Assembly: GCA_030840805.1 (NCBI GenBank)
Contig: JAVEDU010000027.1
Span: forward strand, 1 to 64,000
Origin: Actinomycetota bacterium
GTDB lineage: Bacteria > Actinomycetota > Actinomycetes > Mycobacteriales > HKI-0501
DNA: 64,000 bases
Direction of reading: 5' to 3'
A program made the translations under genes and the position numbers. Within the stretch, counting starts at the first letter, position 1, and each line of letters opens with the position of its first letter. Shown piece by piece: positions 20,302-29,196 of the stretch. A model generated the notes under the pieces. The model saw only the letters and a program-made list of their open reading frames with translations. It made no database searches and was not told the DNA's origin.

Positions 20302-21269
20302 CGGGCGGCCACCCCCTGGGCGCAGAACGCGTCCGCGAGCGTGTACAGCCCGCCGAGGTCGACGCCGTCGGGCAGGTACGGCAGCTCGATCATCGGCCGG
20401 TCCAGCTCGTCCAGCTCGCCGCGCAGGCGCTCCTCCAGGCTGTCCCGCAGCGCGCGGTCGCCGGCCTCGGCGGCCAGCGCGCTCACCAGCGGGCGGCCGG
20501 TGGGCAGCCCGGCGGCGGCGAGGCCGCGGCGCAGCTCGGCCTGGGTGACCTTGGCCCCGGCGAGATGCGGCGGGCGGGTCGCGTTGACGATCACGGCGCC
20601 GACCGGCAGCCCGGTGCGGCCGAGCTCGGCGATGGCGTCGGTCGTCTCCTGGACGGGCATCTCCTCGAGGATCGTGACCAGGTGCACGGCCGTCATCGGG
20701 GAGCGGAGCACCGCCATCACCCCGTCGCTCTGCGACTTGATCGGCCCGATCTTGGCGAGCCCGGACACCTCGGCGGTGACGTTGAGGAACCGGCCGATCC
20801 GGCCGGTCGGCGGCGCGTCGAGCACCACGGCGTCGTACACGCGGCGGCCCTTGTCGGTGCGGGTGACGGCCTCCTTGACCTTGCCGGTCAGGAGCACGTC
20901 CCGGAGGCCCGGCGCGATCGTGGTCGCGAAGTCGATGGCCCCGAACCGCTTCAGCGCCCGACCGGCGCCGCCCAGCCTGTAGAACATCGCGAGGTACTCC
21001 AGCAGGGCCTCCTCGACGTCCATCGCCAGGGCCTTGACCTCGCCGCGGCGCGGGGCCACGGCGATCTTCTTCTCGGCGTACGGGAGGGGCGGGCTGTCGA
21101 ACAGCTGCGCGATGCCCTGCCGTTCCTCGACCTCGACGAGCAGCGTGCGCCGGCCGCCCGCGGCGAGCGCGAGGGCCAGTGCGGCGGCGACGGTCGTCTT
21201 GCCGGTACCCCCCTTGCCGGTCACGACGTGGAGGCGCGCGGACGGCCATTCCGTGGAGGAGGGAGGCAC
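20298..21269 (-). CDS. ArsA-like anion-transporting ATPase family protein (first of pair)
   Basis: A 323-residue ArsA/GET3-like ATPase, partner of the next gene. Walker A is TGKGGTGKTTVAAAL near residue 18, followed by TLLVEVEERQGIAQ, VVLDAPPTGRIGRFL and PVGAVIVNATRP. It lacks obvious metalloid-binding cysteines. The start is GTG 21269: TAGGCT (21276-21281, minus strand) lies 6 nt upstream and there is no ribosome site, so the pair is probably expressed from a leaderless mRNA. It diverges from the DUF4177 gene with 74 bp between. The conserved ArsA pair next to whiB4 and RidA genes matches the mycobacterial order. Confidence 0.9.
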   Translation of the reverse strand: MPPSSTEWPSARLHVVTGKGGTGKTTVAAALALALAAGGRRTLLVEVEERQGIAQLFDSPPLPYAEKKIAVAPRRGEVKALAMDVEEALLEYLAMFYRLGGAGRALKRFGAIDFATTIAPGLRDVLLTGKVKEAVTRTDKGRRVYDAVVLDAPPTGRIGRFLNVTAEVSGLAKIGPIKSQSDGVMAVLRSPMTAVHLVTILEEMPVQETTDAIAELGRTGLPVGAVIVNATRPPHLAGAKVTQAELRRGLAAAGLPTGRPLVSALAAEAGDRALRDSLEERLRGELDELDRPMIELPYLPDGVDLGGLYTLADAFCAQGVAAR

Positions 21270-21343
21270 CGATGGAGCCTAACCACCCGCCGCTCGCGTC
21301 GCCCGGCGCAGTGGTGGGGTTCACCGCCGGTAGGCTCACGCCC

Positions 21344-21499
21344 ATGCAGAAGTGGGAGTACGTCACGGTGCCGTTGCTGACGCACGCGACCAAGCAGATC
21401 CTCGACAACTGGGGCGAGGACGGCTGGGAGCTCGTTTCGGTGATCCCGGGCCCGAACCCGGAGCAGCTCGTCGCCTACCTCAAGCGCCCGAAGGCGTAG
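21344..21499 (+). CDS. DUF4177 domain-containing small protein
   Basis: A 51-residue protein beginning MQKWEYVTVPLLTH and containing GEDGWELVSVIPG and AYLKRP, the whole DUF4177 core. Function unknown; such proteins are small beta-alpha folds. ATG 21344 has TAGGCT at 21331-21336, 7 nt before it, and no ribosome site, so leaderless. It precedes the RidA gene by 2 bp and is probably co-transcribed. A similar small gene beside a RidA gene occurs in mycobacteria. Confidence 0.88.
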   Translation: MQKWEYVTVPLLTHATKQILDNWGEDGWELVSVIPGPNPEQLVAYLKRPKA

Positions 21500-21501
21500 G
21501 G

Positions 21502-21960
21502 GTGGCCTCCGCGCGGGAGCGGCTCGCCGAACTCGGCCTGGAGCTGCCCCCGGTGGTGACCCCGCTCGCGGCGTACGTCCCCGCGGTCCGCACCGGTGAC
21601 CTGGTCTACACGTCGGGTCAGCTCCCGATGGTCGACGGCGAGCTCGCGGCCACCGGCAAGGTGGGCGGCGGGATCAGCCCCGACGCCGCCAAGGGGCTGG
21701 CCCGGCTGTGCGCCCTGAACGCCCTCGCCGCCGTCGACGCCCTCGTCGGCCTCGACAGCGTCGCCCGGGTGGTGAAGGTCGTCGGCTTCGTGGCGTCCGC
21801 GGACGGGTTCACCGGGCAGCCCGGCGTCGTCAACGGCGCCAGCGAGCTGCTCGGCGAGGTCTTCGGCACGGCGGGGAGGCACGCCCGCAGCGCGGTCGGC
21901 GTCGCCGAGCTGCCGCTGGGCGCCCCCGTCGAGATCGAGCTGATCGTTCAGTTGCGCTAG
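21502..21960 (+). CDS. RidA family protein
   Basis: A 152-residue Rid/YjgF protein of the atypical longer actinobacterial group. The family deaminates reactive enamine/imine intermediates released by PLP enzymes. Visible motifs are TGDLVYTSGQLPMVDG, VVKVVGFVASADGF and the C-terminal RSAVGVAELPLGAPVEIELI, which contains the family's catalytic arginine region. GTG 21502 starts 2 bp after the DUF4177 stop. The stop overlaps the convergent flavodoxin-like gene by a few bases. A role in the cytosol guarding against 2-aminoacrylate-like species is inferred from family. Confidence 0.93.
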   Translation: MASARERLAELGLELPPVVTPLAAYVPAVRTGDLVYTSGQLPMVDGELAATGKVGGGISPDAAKGLARLCALNALAAVDALVGLDSVARVVKVVGFVASADGFTGQPGVVNGASELLGEVFGTAGRHARSAVGVAELPLGAPVEIELIVQLR

Positions 21961-22565
21961 CTCGGCGGGTACGGGTTCGCCTTGAGCACCCGGGCGAGGT
22001 GCGCGAGGTTAGCGGCGAGCGTCGTGGTGGTTCCCGCGGTCGTCTCCGGGGTCTCGGGCAGGTCCTGGTAGTCGGTGCCCTGCATCGCCTCGCCGACCCA
22101 GTACGTCACCGCGCCGGCCGGGAGGCTGAAGCCCACGTCGTCCAGGGCCTGGAACACCTCGGCACTGACGTGGTGGGCGCCGTCCTCGTTCCCGACGACC
22201 GCGACACCGGCGACCTTGCCGTAGGTGAGCAACCTGCCCTGGTCGTCCTCGGCGGACAGCTCGGCGTCGAGGCGTTCGATCACGCGCTGGGTGAGGCTCG
22301 ACGGGTGGCCGACCCAGATCGGGGTCGCGATCACCAGGATGTCGGCGTCGAGCATCTTCCGGCGCAGGGCGGGCCACTCGTCGCCGTTGCCCATGTCGAA
22401 GTCCACGCCGGGCTTCACGTCGTGGTCGACGATGCGGACGATCTCGCCCGTCACGTCGTGCTCCTTCAGCGCGTCGAGCACCTGCTGACCGAGCAGATGC
22501 GAGCTGGAGCGCGCGGGCGACGGCGTCAGGGTCGTGCACAGTACGAGAGCGGAGAGCTGGTCCAC
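21957..22565 (-). CDS. flavodoxin/NADPH-dependent FMN reductase family protein
   Basis: A 202-residue flavodoxin-like protein. The N-terminal strand ALVLCTTLTPSPARSSSHLL and the loop LVIATPIWVGHPSSLTQRVIERL form the FMN phosphate and ring binding regions. AGVAVVGNEDGAHH completes the fold. It probably reduces quinones, or FMN itself, as a soluble enzyme. GTG 22565 follows AGGAGGACGC, a strong ribosome site, unlike many neighbours. Its 3' end overlaps the RidA stop on the other strand by 4 bp. The MerR gene just upstream, on the same strand, might be co-transcribed (54-bp gap). Confidence 0.87.
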   Translation of the reverse strand: MDQLSALVLCTTLTPSPARSSSHLLGQQVLDALKEHDVTGEIVRIVDHDVKPGVDFDMGNGDEWPALRRKMLDADILVIATPIWVGHPSSLTQRVIERLDAELSAEDDQGRLLTYGKVAGVAVVGNEDGAHHVSAEVFQALDDVGFSLPAGAVTYWVGEAMQGTDYQDLPETPETTAGTTTTLAANLAHLARVLKANPYPPS

Positions 22566-22619
22566 GCGTCCTCCTGGATCGGGGTTCGATCACCACCCCC
22601 TGCCCGGCCGGGCCCCGGT

Positions 22620-23405
22620 TCATGCCTCCGGTGGGGTGGCCCGTCCGTGGTCGTCGATGTCCAGCCCGAACTGGGCCCGCAGCGTCCGCGCGAGCTGCAC
22701 CTCGAACGACGCGGTCACGATCGCGGTGACCAGAGGCGACAGCACCTCGTACGCCTCGCGGAGCTCCGCCATCAGGTGGGCCTCGTCGTCGCTGGTCTCG
22801 CGGACGTGCTGCTGGAAGGACCGCACCAGCTCGTCGGCGATGTGGGACGTGTGCTCGGCGACCATCAGCTGGAGGCCGGTGATCTCCGGGGACGACAGCC
22901 CGGACTCGCGCGCGCGCCGGCCCGCCGAGACGAGCACCGGGTGGGTGCCCTGCCAGCCGCCGCCCGGCGTGCGGCGGACGACGCCGAAGGACTCCAGCCG
23001 CTCCAGCGCCCCCGGCTGGGCCAGCAGCGCCGTCATGCCCTCGGGCTCGATGGTGAGCTTCCCCGCCGGGATGCCGTCGCCGGGCAGGAATCGCATGGCC
23101 ACCGCCTCGGCCCGCCACGCCAGCGCGACCTCGCTGGCCTCCGACCCGGCGTGGACCAGCGCCCGGACCGCCGCGAGGGTGAACCCGGCGTCCTGCAGTC
23201 GCTGGATGAGCCGCAGCCGCTCGACGTGGCTGTCGTCGTACACGCTGCGGCGGCCGGCACGCAGCGGCGGGTGCAGCAGCCGCCGGGACTGGTGCGCACG
23301 GATGTTGCGGACCGTCATCCCGGTCCGCTCGGCCAGCTCGTCGACGGTGTACTCGGTGGTTCGGCGCCGCGTGCCCCGGACATCGCTGTCCGTATCCCCG
23401 CTCAT
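22620..23405 (-). CDS. MerR-family transcriptional regulator
   Basis: A 261-residue regulator whose first 85 residues are a MerR HTH: YTVDELAERTGMTVRNIRAH, LLHPPLRAGRRSVYDDSHVERLRLI and GFTLAAVRALV. The C-terminal 170 residues are a long ligand or multimerisation domain without the metal-binding cysteines of true MerR. Targets are unknown. ATG 23405 has TAGCGT (23414-23419, minus strand) 8 nt upstream and no ribosome site. It diverges from the NUDIX gene with 50 bp between starts and precedes the flavodoxin-like gene, either of which could be controlled by it. Confidence 0.88.
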   Translation of the reverse strand: MSGDTDSDVRGTRRRTTEYTVDELAERTGMTVRNIRAHQSRRLLHPPLRAGRRSVYDDSHVERLRLIQRLQDAGFTLAAVRALVHAGSEASEVALAWRAEAVAMRFLPGDGIPAGKLTIEPEGMTALLAQPGALERLESFGVVRRTPGGGWQGTHPVLVSAGRRARESGLSSPEITGLQLMVAEHTSHIADELVRSFQQHVRETSDDEAHLMAELREAYEVLSPLVTAIVTASFEVQLARTLRAQFGLDIDDHGRATPPEA

Positions 23406-23455
23406 GCGATGGGACGCTACCGGGTCCGGTGGGCGGGAATCCGTACCATGCCGTC

Positions 23456-24304
23456 ATGGGTTTCGAGGTTCCGGCGGCGATAGCGGACGAGGTACTGGCG
23501 CGGGCGGGCGGGGAGGTGTCGCCGCCGCGGGATGCGGCGACCGTCGTGCTCCTGCGGGACGGCACGGACTCCCGGGACAACCCGGTCGGCATCGAGGTCT
23601 ACCTGCTCCGCCGGGTGCGGGCGATGGCCGCGTTCGGCGGGATGACGGTGTTCCCCGGGGGTGGCGTGGATCCGGCCGACGTGGCCGAGGTGGCGCTGCC
23701 GTGGGTCGGCCCGGCGCCGGAGGAGTGGTCCGGCCCGCTGTCCGCCGGTACCGCGCTCGCCCGGGGACTGGTGTGTGCCGCGGTACGCGAGACGTTCGAG
23801 GAGTCCGGCGTGCTGCTCGCCGGGCCCGGGCCGGACAGCATCGTGCCCGACACGGCGGAATGGGACGACGAGCGCCGGGCGCTGGAGGCCCGTGAGCTGA
23901 GCCTGTCGACGCTGTTCGCCGACCGGGGCCTGCACCTGCGCGCGGACCTGTTGCGGCCCTGGGCGCACTGGATCACCCCGGAGATCGAGCACCGGCGGTT
24001 CGACACGCGCTTCTTCGTGGCCGCGCTGCCGGCCGGGCAGCGGACCCGGGACGTGGCCGGGGAGGCCGACCACGCCGCCTGGGTCCGGCCGGCGGACGCG
24101 CTCGCCGAGCTGGCCCGCGGTGAGCGGGTGATGGTGCCGCCGACCGCGATGACGCTGACGGACCTGACCGCCTTCGACACCGTGGCGGAGGTGCTCGCCG
24201 CGGGGTCGGTCCGCCGGGTGGAGCCCGTGCTGCCCCGGCTGCGGCGCGGCGACGACGGCAGCGTGCGGTTCCTCGTGCCGGGTGACCCCGGGTACGAGTC
24301 GTGA
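23456..24304 (+). CDS. NUDIX hydrolase (NUDT19-like)
   Basis: A 282-residue NUDIX protein. The box is split by an insertion: FPGGGVDPADVAEV begins it and RETFEESGVLL ends it about 40 residues later. Such spacing is seen in NUDT19-like actinobacterial proteins annotated as NUDIX hydrolases. Substrate may be a CoA derivative, but this is uncertain. ATG 23456 lies 6 nt after TACCAT (23444-23449) with no ribosome site. The stop overlaps the GTG of the MBL-fold gene (GTGA), so the two and the following cyclase gene are translationally coupled. Confidence 0.87.
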   Translation: MGFEVPAAIADEVLARAGGEVSPPRDAATVVLLRDGTDSRDNPVGIEVYLLRRVRAMAAFGGMTVFPGGGVDPADVAEVALPWVGPAPEEWSGPLSAGTALARGLVCAAVRETFEESGVLLAGPGPDSIVPDTAEWDDERRALEARELSLSTLFADRGLHLRADLLRPWAHWITPEIEHRRFDTRFFVAALPAGQRTRDVAGEADHAAWVRPADALAELARGERVMVPPTAMTLTDLTAFDTVAEVLAAGSVRRVEPVLPRLRRGDDGSVRFLVPGDPGYES

Positions 24305-25035
24305 CCCCGGTCGAGCCCGGGATCGTCGAGGTCGCCCCCGGCGTCCGCCGGGTCCTGGCCGCCAATCCCGGGCACATGACCCTGGACGGGACTAACACCT
24401 ACGTCCTGGCGGCCGATGGGGGTGTCGTGGTGATCGACCCCGGACCCCTGCTGGAGGACCACCTCGTCACGGTGGCCTCGCTCGGCCCCGTGCTCGCCAC
24501 CGTGCTCACCCACCGGCACCCCGACCACGCGGAGGGCGTCGGCCGGTTCGCCGAGCTCACCGGGAACCCGCCCGTCCTCGACCGCGCCGAGCTGCCCGAG
24601 GACGGCGCCGAGCTGGGGCTCGCGGGGCTGCGGGTCTTCCATACGCCCGGGCACACGGCCGACTCGATCTGCCTGGTCACCGAGGATGCCCTCTTCTCCG
24701 GCGACACGATCCTGGGCCGCGGGACGACCGTCGTCGCGTACCCGGACGGGAACCTCACCGACTACCTCCGCTCGCTGCCCCGCATCCGCGACCTCGGCGA
24801 CGTGACGGTGCTCCCCGGCCACGGCCCGGTGCTGCCGTCGGCGCGGGCCGTGGCGGAGCAGTACCTGGACCACCGCACCGCGCGGCTCGGGCAGGTCCGG
24901 GCCGCGGTCGCCGCCGGGGACACCACCGCGGAGGAGGTCGTCGCGCGCGTGTACGCCGACATCGACCCGATCCTGTGGCCCGCCGCCGAGCTGTCCGTCC
25001 GCGCCCAGCTCGCCCACCTGGAACGCGGCCCGTGA
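24301..25035 (+). CDS. MBL-fold metallo-hydrolase
   Basis: A 244-residue metallo-beta-lactamase-fold hydrolase. The metal motif THRHPDHAEG (HxHxDH), the later FHTPGHTADS and FSGDTILG, and LPGHGPV supply the usual histidines and aspartate of a binuclear zinc site. The type resembles LACTB2-like or glyoxalase II-like hydrolases; a homologue (Rv3677c) lies near crp in M. tuberculosis. GTG 24301 overlaps the NUDIX stop and its own stop overlaps the next GTG at 25032. The substrate is not readable. Confidence 0.92.
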   Translation: MTPVEPGIVEVAPGVRRVLAANPGHMTLDGTNTYVLAADGGVVVIDPGPLLEDHLVTVASLGPVLATVLTHRHPDHAEGVGRFAELTGNPPVLDRAELPEDGAELGLAGLRVFHTPGHTADSICLVTEDALFSGDTILGRGTTVVAYPDGNLTDYLRSLPRIRDLGDVTVLPGHGPVLPSARAVAEQYLDHRTARLGQVRAAVAAGDTTAEEVVARVYADIDPILWPAAELSVRAQLAHLERGP

Positions 25036-28000
25036 GCTGTCCCGTGTGCGGCACCGTCGCCGTCCCCGGCGCGCGGTTCTGCCACCACTGTGGCTCTCCG
25101 CTGCCCGAGGCCGTGTCGCTGGCGCCCACCGAGCGCCGGGTCGTCACCGTGCTGTTCGGGGACCTGTCGGAGTTCACCGCCTGGTCCGAGGAGCTCGACC
25201 CCGAACGCGTGGGCGCGGTCACCGACCGCGTGCACGCCGCGACCGCGCAGGCCGTGATCGCGTTCGGCGGACATGTCGACAAGTTGATCGGGGACGGCAT
25301 CATGGCCGTCTTCGGTGCCCCGGTCGCCCACGAGGACGACCCCGAGCGCGCCGTCCGCGCCGCCCTCGCCATGCAGCGCGCGGTGCGCCGCGTGGTCGAC
25401 GAGGAGGAGGGCGGCGGGCGCCGCCTCGGCCTCCGCGTCGGCATCAACACCGGCCCGGTGGCCGCGGGCGTGCAGGCCGCGATGTCCTACACCGTGGTCG
25501 GCGACACCGTGAACACCGCGGCTCGGCTGTCGGACGCGGCGGGCGTCGGCGGCGTGTACGCCGGGGCCGCCACCGCGCGCGCGACCCGGGACCGGGTGGC
25601 GTGGCGCCGGCTGCCCCCGCTCCGGCTGAAGGGCAAGCGCGAGCCCGTCGAGGCGTACGAGCTGCTCGGGATGCGCGACGCCCCCGGCACGCGGCCCGGG
25701 CTGGGCGACGAGGCGCCGTTCGTGGGCCGGGAGGCGGAGTCCGGACGTCTCAACGGGCGGCTCACCGAGGCCGCGGAGCGGGGCGCGGCGCAGGTGGTCG
25801 TGGTCACCGCCGAGGCCGGGATGGGCAAGACCCGGCTCGCGGCCGAGATCGCCCGGCACGCGGCCGAGGTCGTCGGCGGCCGCGCGCTGCGGGTGCGGGT
25901 GGCGCCGTTCGGCGACGGCCGCCTGGCGCCGCTCGCCGGGCTGGTCCGGCAGGCGTGCGGCGTCGAGCGGGGCGACGGTCCCGAGCGGGTCGCCGAGAAG
26001 GTCCGTCGCGTCGTCGCGCGGCTGTCCCGGCGTACCGGGGAGTCCGAGGTGCCGACCGCGCTCGCCGCCGATGTGCTGCTGGACCTCCTCGGCGTCGGCG
26101 TGGCCGGTGGCACCCCGTCGGCGACCGGCTCGGTGCCGCCGGGCACGCGCCAGACGGACCCGGTCCCGGTCGCGGTCGCCGGGCTGCTCACCGCGCTCGC
26201 GGCCGAGGGGCCGATGCTCGTCGTCGTGGACGACGTCCACAACGCCGCCGCCGAGACCGTCGAGGCGCTCGGCGAGCTGACCTCCCGGGTCGCCGGGCCG
26301 GTGCTGGTCCTGCTGCTCGGCCGGCCGGAGCTGACCCGTACCGCGGGCCGGCTGGTGCGGCTGCCCGACGCAGAGCTGATGCCCCTGCCGCCGCTGTCGG
26401 GTGCCGCGTCGGCCCGGCTGCTCCGGTCGTACCTGGGCGGGGGCACCCTGGGCTCCGCGGACGAGACCCGGCTGCTCGGCACCGCCCAGGGAAACCCGTT
26501 CTACCTGGCCGAACTCGTCTCGCTCTTCATCGAGCAGGGCAAGCTCACGGGCAGCGCCGCGGGCTGGCAGCTCGCGCCGGGGAGCCTGGCCGGGCGGCTG
26601 CTCTCCACCGACCTGGCGGCCGTCCTCGCCGCCCGCATCGACGCCCTGCCGCCGGCCGCCCGCGCGGCCCTGCGGGACGCGTCCGTGGTCGGCGAGCGGG
26701 TGCCCGAGGGTGCGCTGCTCGCCCTCCGCGAGCCCGCCGTGGACGGTGCCGCCGAGCTGGACCGGGCGCTCGCCGAGCTGGTCGCCCGCCGGATGTTGCG
26801 CCGCACGTCCCGGGGCGGCTGGGCGTTCGTGACCGAGCTCACCCGGCAGGCCGCGTACGCGGGTGTCGGCAAGGCCGACCTCGCCGACCGACACGCCCGG
26901 CTGGTCCGGTGGGCCGACTCCGGCCCGCCCGGCGACGCCACCGAGGTGGAACGGGACGCGTTCATCGCGGGCCACGCCGAGCGGGCACGGAGTCTCGCCG
27001 ACGCGATGCGGCTGGCCGGGAACGCGGACGCCCGCGCGGTCGCCCCGCTCGGGGTCGCCGCGCTGGCCCGGCTCGCCGCCGCCGCGCTGGACGACGGGCA
27101 GCCGGGCCGGACGGAGGGATTCGTGGACCGCGCCGACACGCTCGCCGAGGGTGAGCTGCCGCCGGAGCTGGTCCTGCTGCGCGCCCGGGCGTGGGGCCAG
27201 ACCGGCCGGTACGCCGAGGCGCTGGACCTGCTCGCCGCGCTGCTGGGCGACGACGTGGGCGACGAGGTGCGGGCGGGGTCGCTGCTGTCCGCCGGGGAGG
27301 TCCACCGGACCACCGGGGCCCCCGGCGCCGCGGCCGCGGCGTGGGCGGAGGCCGTCACCGTGGCGACGCTCGCCGGCCTGCCGCGGCTGACCGCCGAGGC
27401 GCTGCGCCGGCTCGGCATGCTCGACTACCTGACCGGCCGGATCCTCCAGGCCGAGGAGCGGTTCGCGGCGGCGTACGACACCGCCCGCGCGGCCGGGGAC
27501 CGCCCGGGCCAGGGCTGGGCGCTCCAGCACCTGGCATGGGCCGCGACCTCCCGCGCCGACTTCACCGCGGCCGAACAGGCCCTGGAGACGGCGGCGGCCC
27601 TGTTCGCCGAGCAGGGCAACGGCCCGGGCCGGTCGTGGGTCAGCGGCACCGAGGCCTTCGTCCGGCTGCTGCAGGGCCGGCTGGAGGAGGCGCGGCAGCT
27701 CGCCACGGCGTTCCTGCCGTTCGGGGAGCGCGCCGGGGACCGCTGGGGCGTGGCCGCCCTGCGCACCGTCGAGGCGTTCGCCGCGGCCGAGCTCGGCGAG
27801 CTCACCCATGCCGAGGAGCAGGCCACCGAGGCGATGCAGGCGTTCACCGACGCGGGCGACCACTGGGGCCAGTCGTTCGCCCTGGTCGTGCTCGGGGTCG
27901 TGGCCCGCGGCCGCGGCGACATCGAGGGCGCGATACCGCTGCTCGAACGGGCCATGCACGCCAGCCGCCGCGCGGCCCACCCGCTCACGGTGGGCCTCGC

Positions 28001-28520
28001 CGCCACCGTCCTCGGGTACTGCCTGCTCGACTCCGGCGACGCGGTGGGCGCCGAGAAGCTGGCCCGCACCACCCTCGACGTGGTCGAACCCCTGGACCTC
28101 GCCGAGGCGGCGGGCGTCGGACCGGTCGTGCTGCTCGCGCAGGCTCGGCGGGCCCGGGGCGATCTCGGGTCGGCCCTGGACCTGCTCGCCGAGGCGGCCG
28201 GCAAGAGCGGGACGCCGTCGCTGGTGTTCCCGCGCCGGCAGGCCCTCGCGCACTACGCCGGGACGCTGCTGGAGTCCGGGCGCGCCGAGGAGGCACTGGC
28301 CTGGGCGGAGCGGGCCCGGGAGGTGCCGGCCGAGGACGTCCGCAGCCGCATCATCGCGCTGCGGGCACTCGCGTCCGCGCGGGAGGCCACCGGCGACCTC
28401 CCCGGCGCCCGGACGGCCGTCACGGAGGCGCGCACGCTGGCCTACGCCACCGAACAGGTCGGCGAACGGACCGCCACCGATGCCGTCGTCGCGCGGCTCG
28501 GGGTCGCGCCGGTCGGCTGA
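25032..28520 (+). CDS. class III adenylate/guanylate cyclase-AAA ATPase-TPR protein
   Basis: A 1162-residue signalling protein. An N-terminal zinc ribbon (CPVCG and CHHCG, residues 3-22) precedes a class III cyclase domain (about 35-205). The cyclase has metal-binding aspartates in FGDLSEF and LIGDGIMAVFG, the purine-selecting lysine in DKLIGDG, and the transition-state Asn/Arg in VVGDTVNTAARL. The second purine-selecting position reads Thr rather than Asp. An AAA/STAND ATPase with P-loop AEAGMGKTRL (about residue 262) follows, then a long TPR-rich C-terminus (about 640-1160). It may make cAMP or a related product. The GTG at 25032 overlaps the MBL stop. crp is 0.6 kb downstream on the opposite strand. 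Confidence 0.9.
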   Translation: MSCPVCGTVAVPGARFCHHCGSPLPEAVSLAPTERRVVTVLFGDLSEFTAWSEELDPERVGAVTDRVHAATAQAVIAFGGHVDKLIGDGIMAVFGAPVAHEDDPERAVRAALAMQRAVRRVVDEEEGGGRRLGLRVGINTGPVAAGVQAAMSYTVVGDTVNTAARLSDAAGVGGVYAGAATARATRDRVAWRRLPPLRLKGKREPVEAYELLGMRDAPGTRPGLGDEAPFVGREAESGRLNGRLTEAAERGAAQVVVVTAEAGMGKTRLAAEIARHAAEVVGGRALRVRVAPFGDGRLAPLAGLVRQACGVERGDGPERVAEKVRRVVARLSRRTGESEVPTALAADVLLDLLGVGVAGGTPSATGSVPPGTRQTDPVPVAVAGLLTALAAEGPMLVVVDDVHNAAAETVEALGELTSRVAGPVLVLLLGRPELTRTAGRLVRLPDAELMPLPPLSGAASARLLRSYLGGGTLGSADETRLLGTAQGNPFYLAELVSLFIEQGKLTGSAAGWQLAPGSLAGRLLSTDLAAVLAARIDALPPAARAALRDASVVGERVPEGALLALREPAVDGAAELDRALAELVARRMLRRTSRGGWAFVTELTRQAAYAGVGKADLADRHARLVRWADSGPPGDATEVERDAFIAGHAERARSLADAMRLAGNADARAVAPLGVAALARLAAAALDDGQPGRTEGFVDRADTLAEGELPPELVLLRARAWGQTGRYAEALDLLAALLGDDVGDEVRAGSLLSAGEVHRTTGAPGAAAAAWAEAVTVATLAGLPRLTAEALRRLGMLDYLTGRILQAEERFAAAYDTARAAGDRPGQGWALQHLAWAATSRADFTAAEQALETAAALFAEQGNGPGRSWVSGTEAFVRLLQGRLEEARQLATAFLPFGERAGDRWGVAALRTVEAFAAAELGELTHAEEQATEAMQAFTDAGDHWGQSFALVVLGVVARGRGDIEGAIPLLERAMHASRRAAHPLTVGLAATVLGYCLLDSGDAVGAEKLARTTLDVVEPLDLAEAAGVGPVVLLAQARRARGDLGSALDLLAEAAGKSGTPSLVFPRRQALAHYAGTLLESGRAEEALAWAERAREVPAEDVRSRIIALRALASAREATGDLPGARTAVTEARTLAYATEQVGERTATDAVVARLGVAPVG

Positions 28521-28536
28521 TCGGTACGGTCGGGGC

Positions 28537-29196
28537 GTGCTCACGCTTCCCGGCCTCACCGACGTGCGGGTACTCGGCCGCGGTGGGCGCGCCACCGTCT
28601 ACGGCGGGACCTGGCGCGGGCGCGAGGTCGCGGTGAAGGCCGGCGAGGTACCGCCGCTGCCCGCCCACCCGCACCTGATCCGGGTGTACGAGCCCGGACC
28701 GCCCTACGTGATCATGGAACGGTGCGCCGGCTCGTACGCCGACCGCGGCACCCTGCCGGCGGACGAGGTCCGGGTGCTCGGCGTGAAGATCGCCGACGCC
28801 CTCGCCGTGGCCGGGATCGTCCACGGCGACGTCAAGCCCGGCAACATCCTCGTCGGCGCGGACGGCGAGCCCCGGCTCACCGACTTCGGCACGGCGGACG
28901 CGCTGACGCCCGCGTACACCGCCCCGGAGGTGTTCCGGGGCGGCCCGGCGTCCGACGTGTACTCGCTCGGCGCCACCCTCCACGCGCTGCTGGCCGGGCG
29001 TCCACCGGGCTGGCCCACGGTCGGGCTACCCGGTCCGGACGGCCCCGGTGGCACGCTCGCCGGCGTACCGCCGCAACTGGCGGACGTGCTGCGGAGGGCG
29101 ACGGCCGGGGACCCGGCCGACCGCTACGCGACCGTGGCCGCCCTCCGGGACGCGCTCAGCGCGCCCGGCGGGCCAGCCGCTCGTGGTCGAGGATGA
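28537..29196 (+). CDS. small Ser/Thr protein kinase-like protein
   Basis: A 219-residue kinase domain, shorter than the usual 260. The glycine loop is [12 protein letters not shown], the lysine is in VAVKAGE, the catalytic loop is [10 protein letters not shown] and the metal-binding motif is TDFG. YTAPEV replaces the usual APE region. The C-lobe is compressed and no membrane segment or sensor domain is present. It may phosphorylate the giant cyclase-AAA protein encoded 16 bp upstream. GTG 28537 lies 6 nt after TACGGT (28525-28530), so it is probably leaderless. Its last 41 bp overlap the 3' end of crp on the opposite strand. Confidence 0.82.
   Translation: MLTLPGLTDVRVLGRGGRATVYGGTWRGREVAVKAGEVPPLPAHPHLIRVYEPGPPYVIMERCAGSYADRGTLPADEVRVLGVKIADALAVAGIVHGDVKPGNILVGADGEPRLTDFGTADALTPAYTAPEVFRGGPASDVYSLGATLHALLAGRPPGWPTVGLPGPDGPGGTLAGVPPQLADVLRRATAGDPADRYATVAALRDALSAPGGPAARGRG

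Noticed and set aside
19108-21269. Arsenite efflux pair (arsA)
   Set aside because: The ATPases have the fold, but no metalloid cysteines and no arsB/arsR neighbours were seen.
24762-28595. A 1277-codon minus-strand open frame opposite the cyclase-AAA gene
   Set aside because: It is a GC-bias shadow: Arg/Gly/Pro-rich, no motif, fully antisense to a gene with clear domains.
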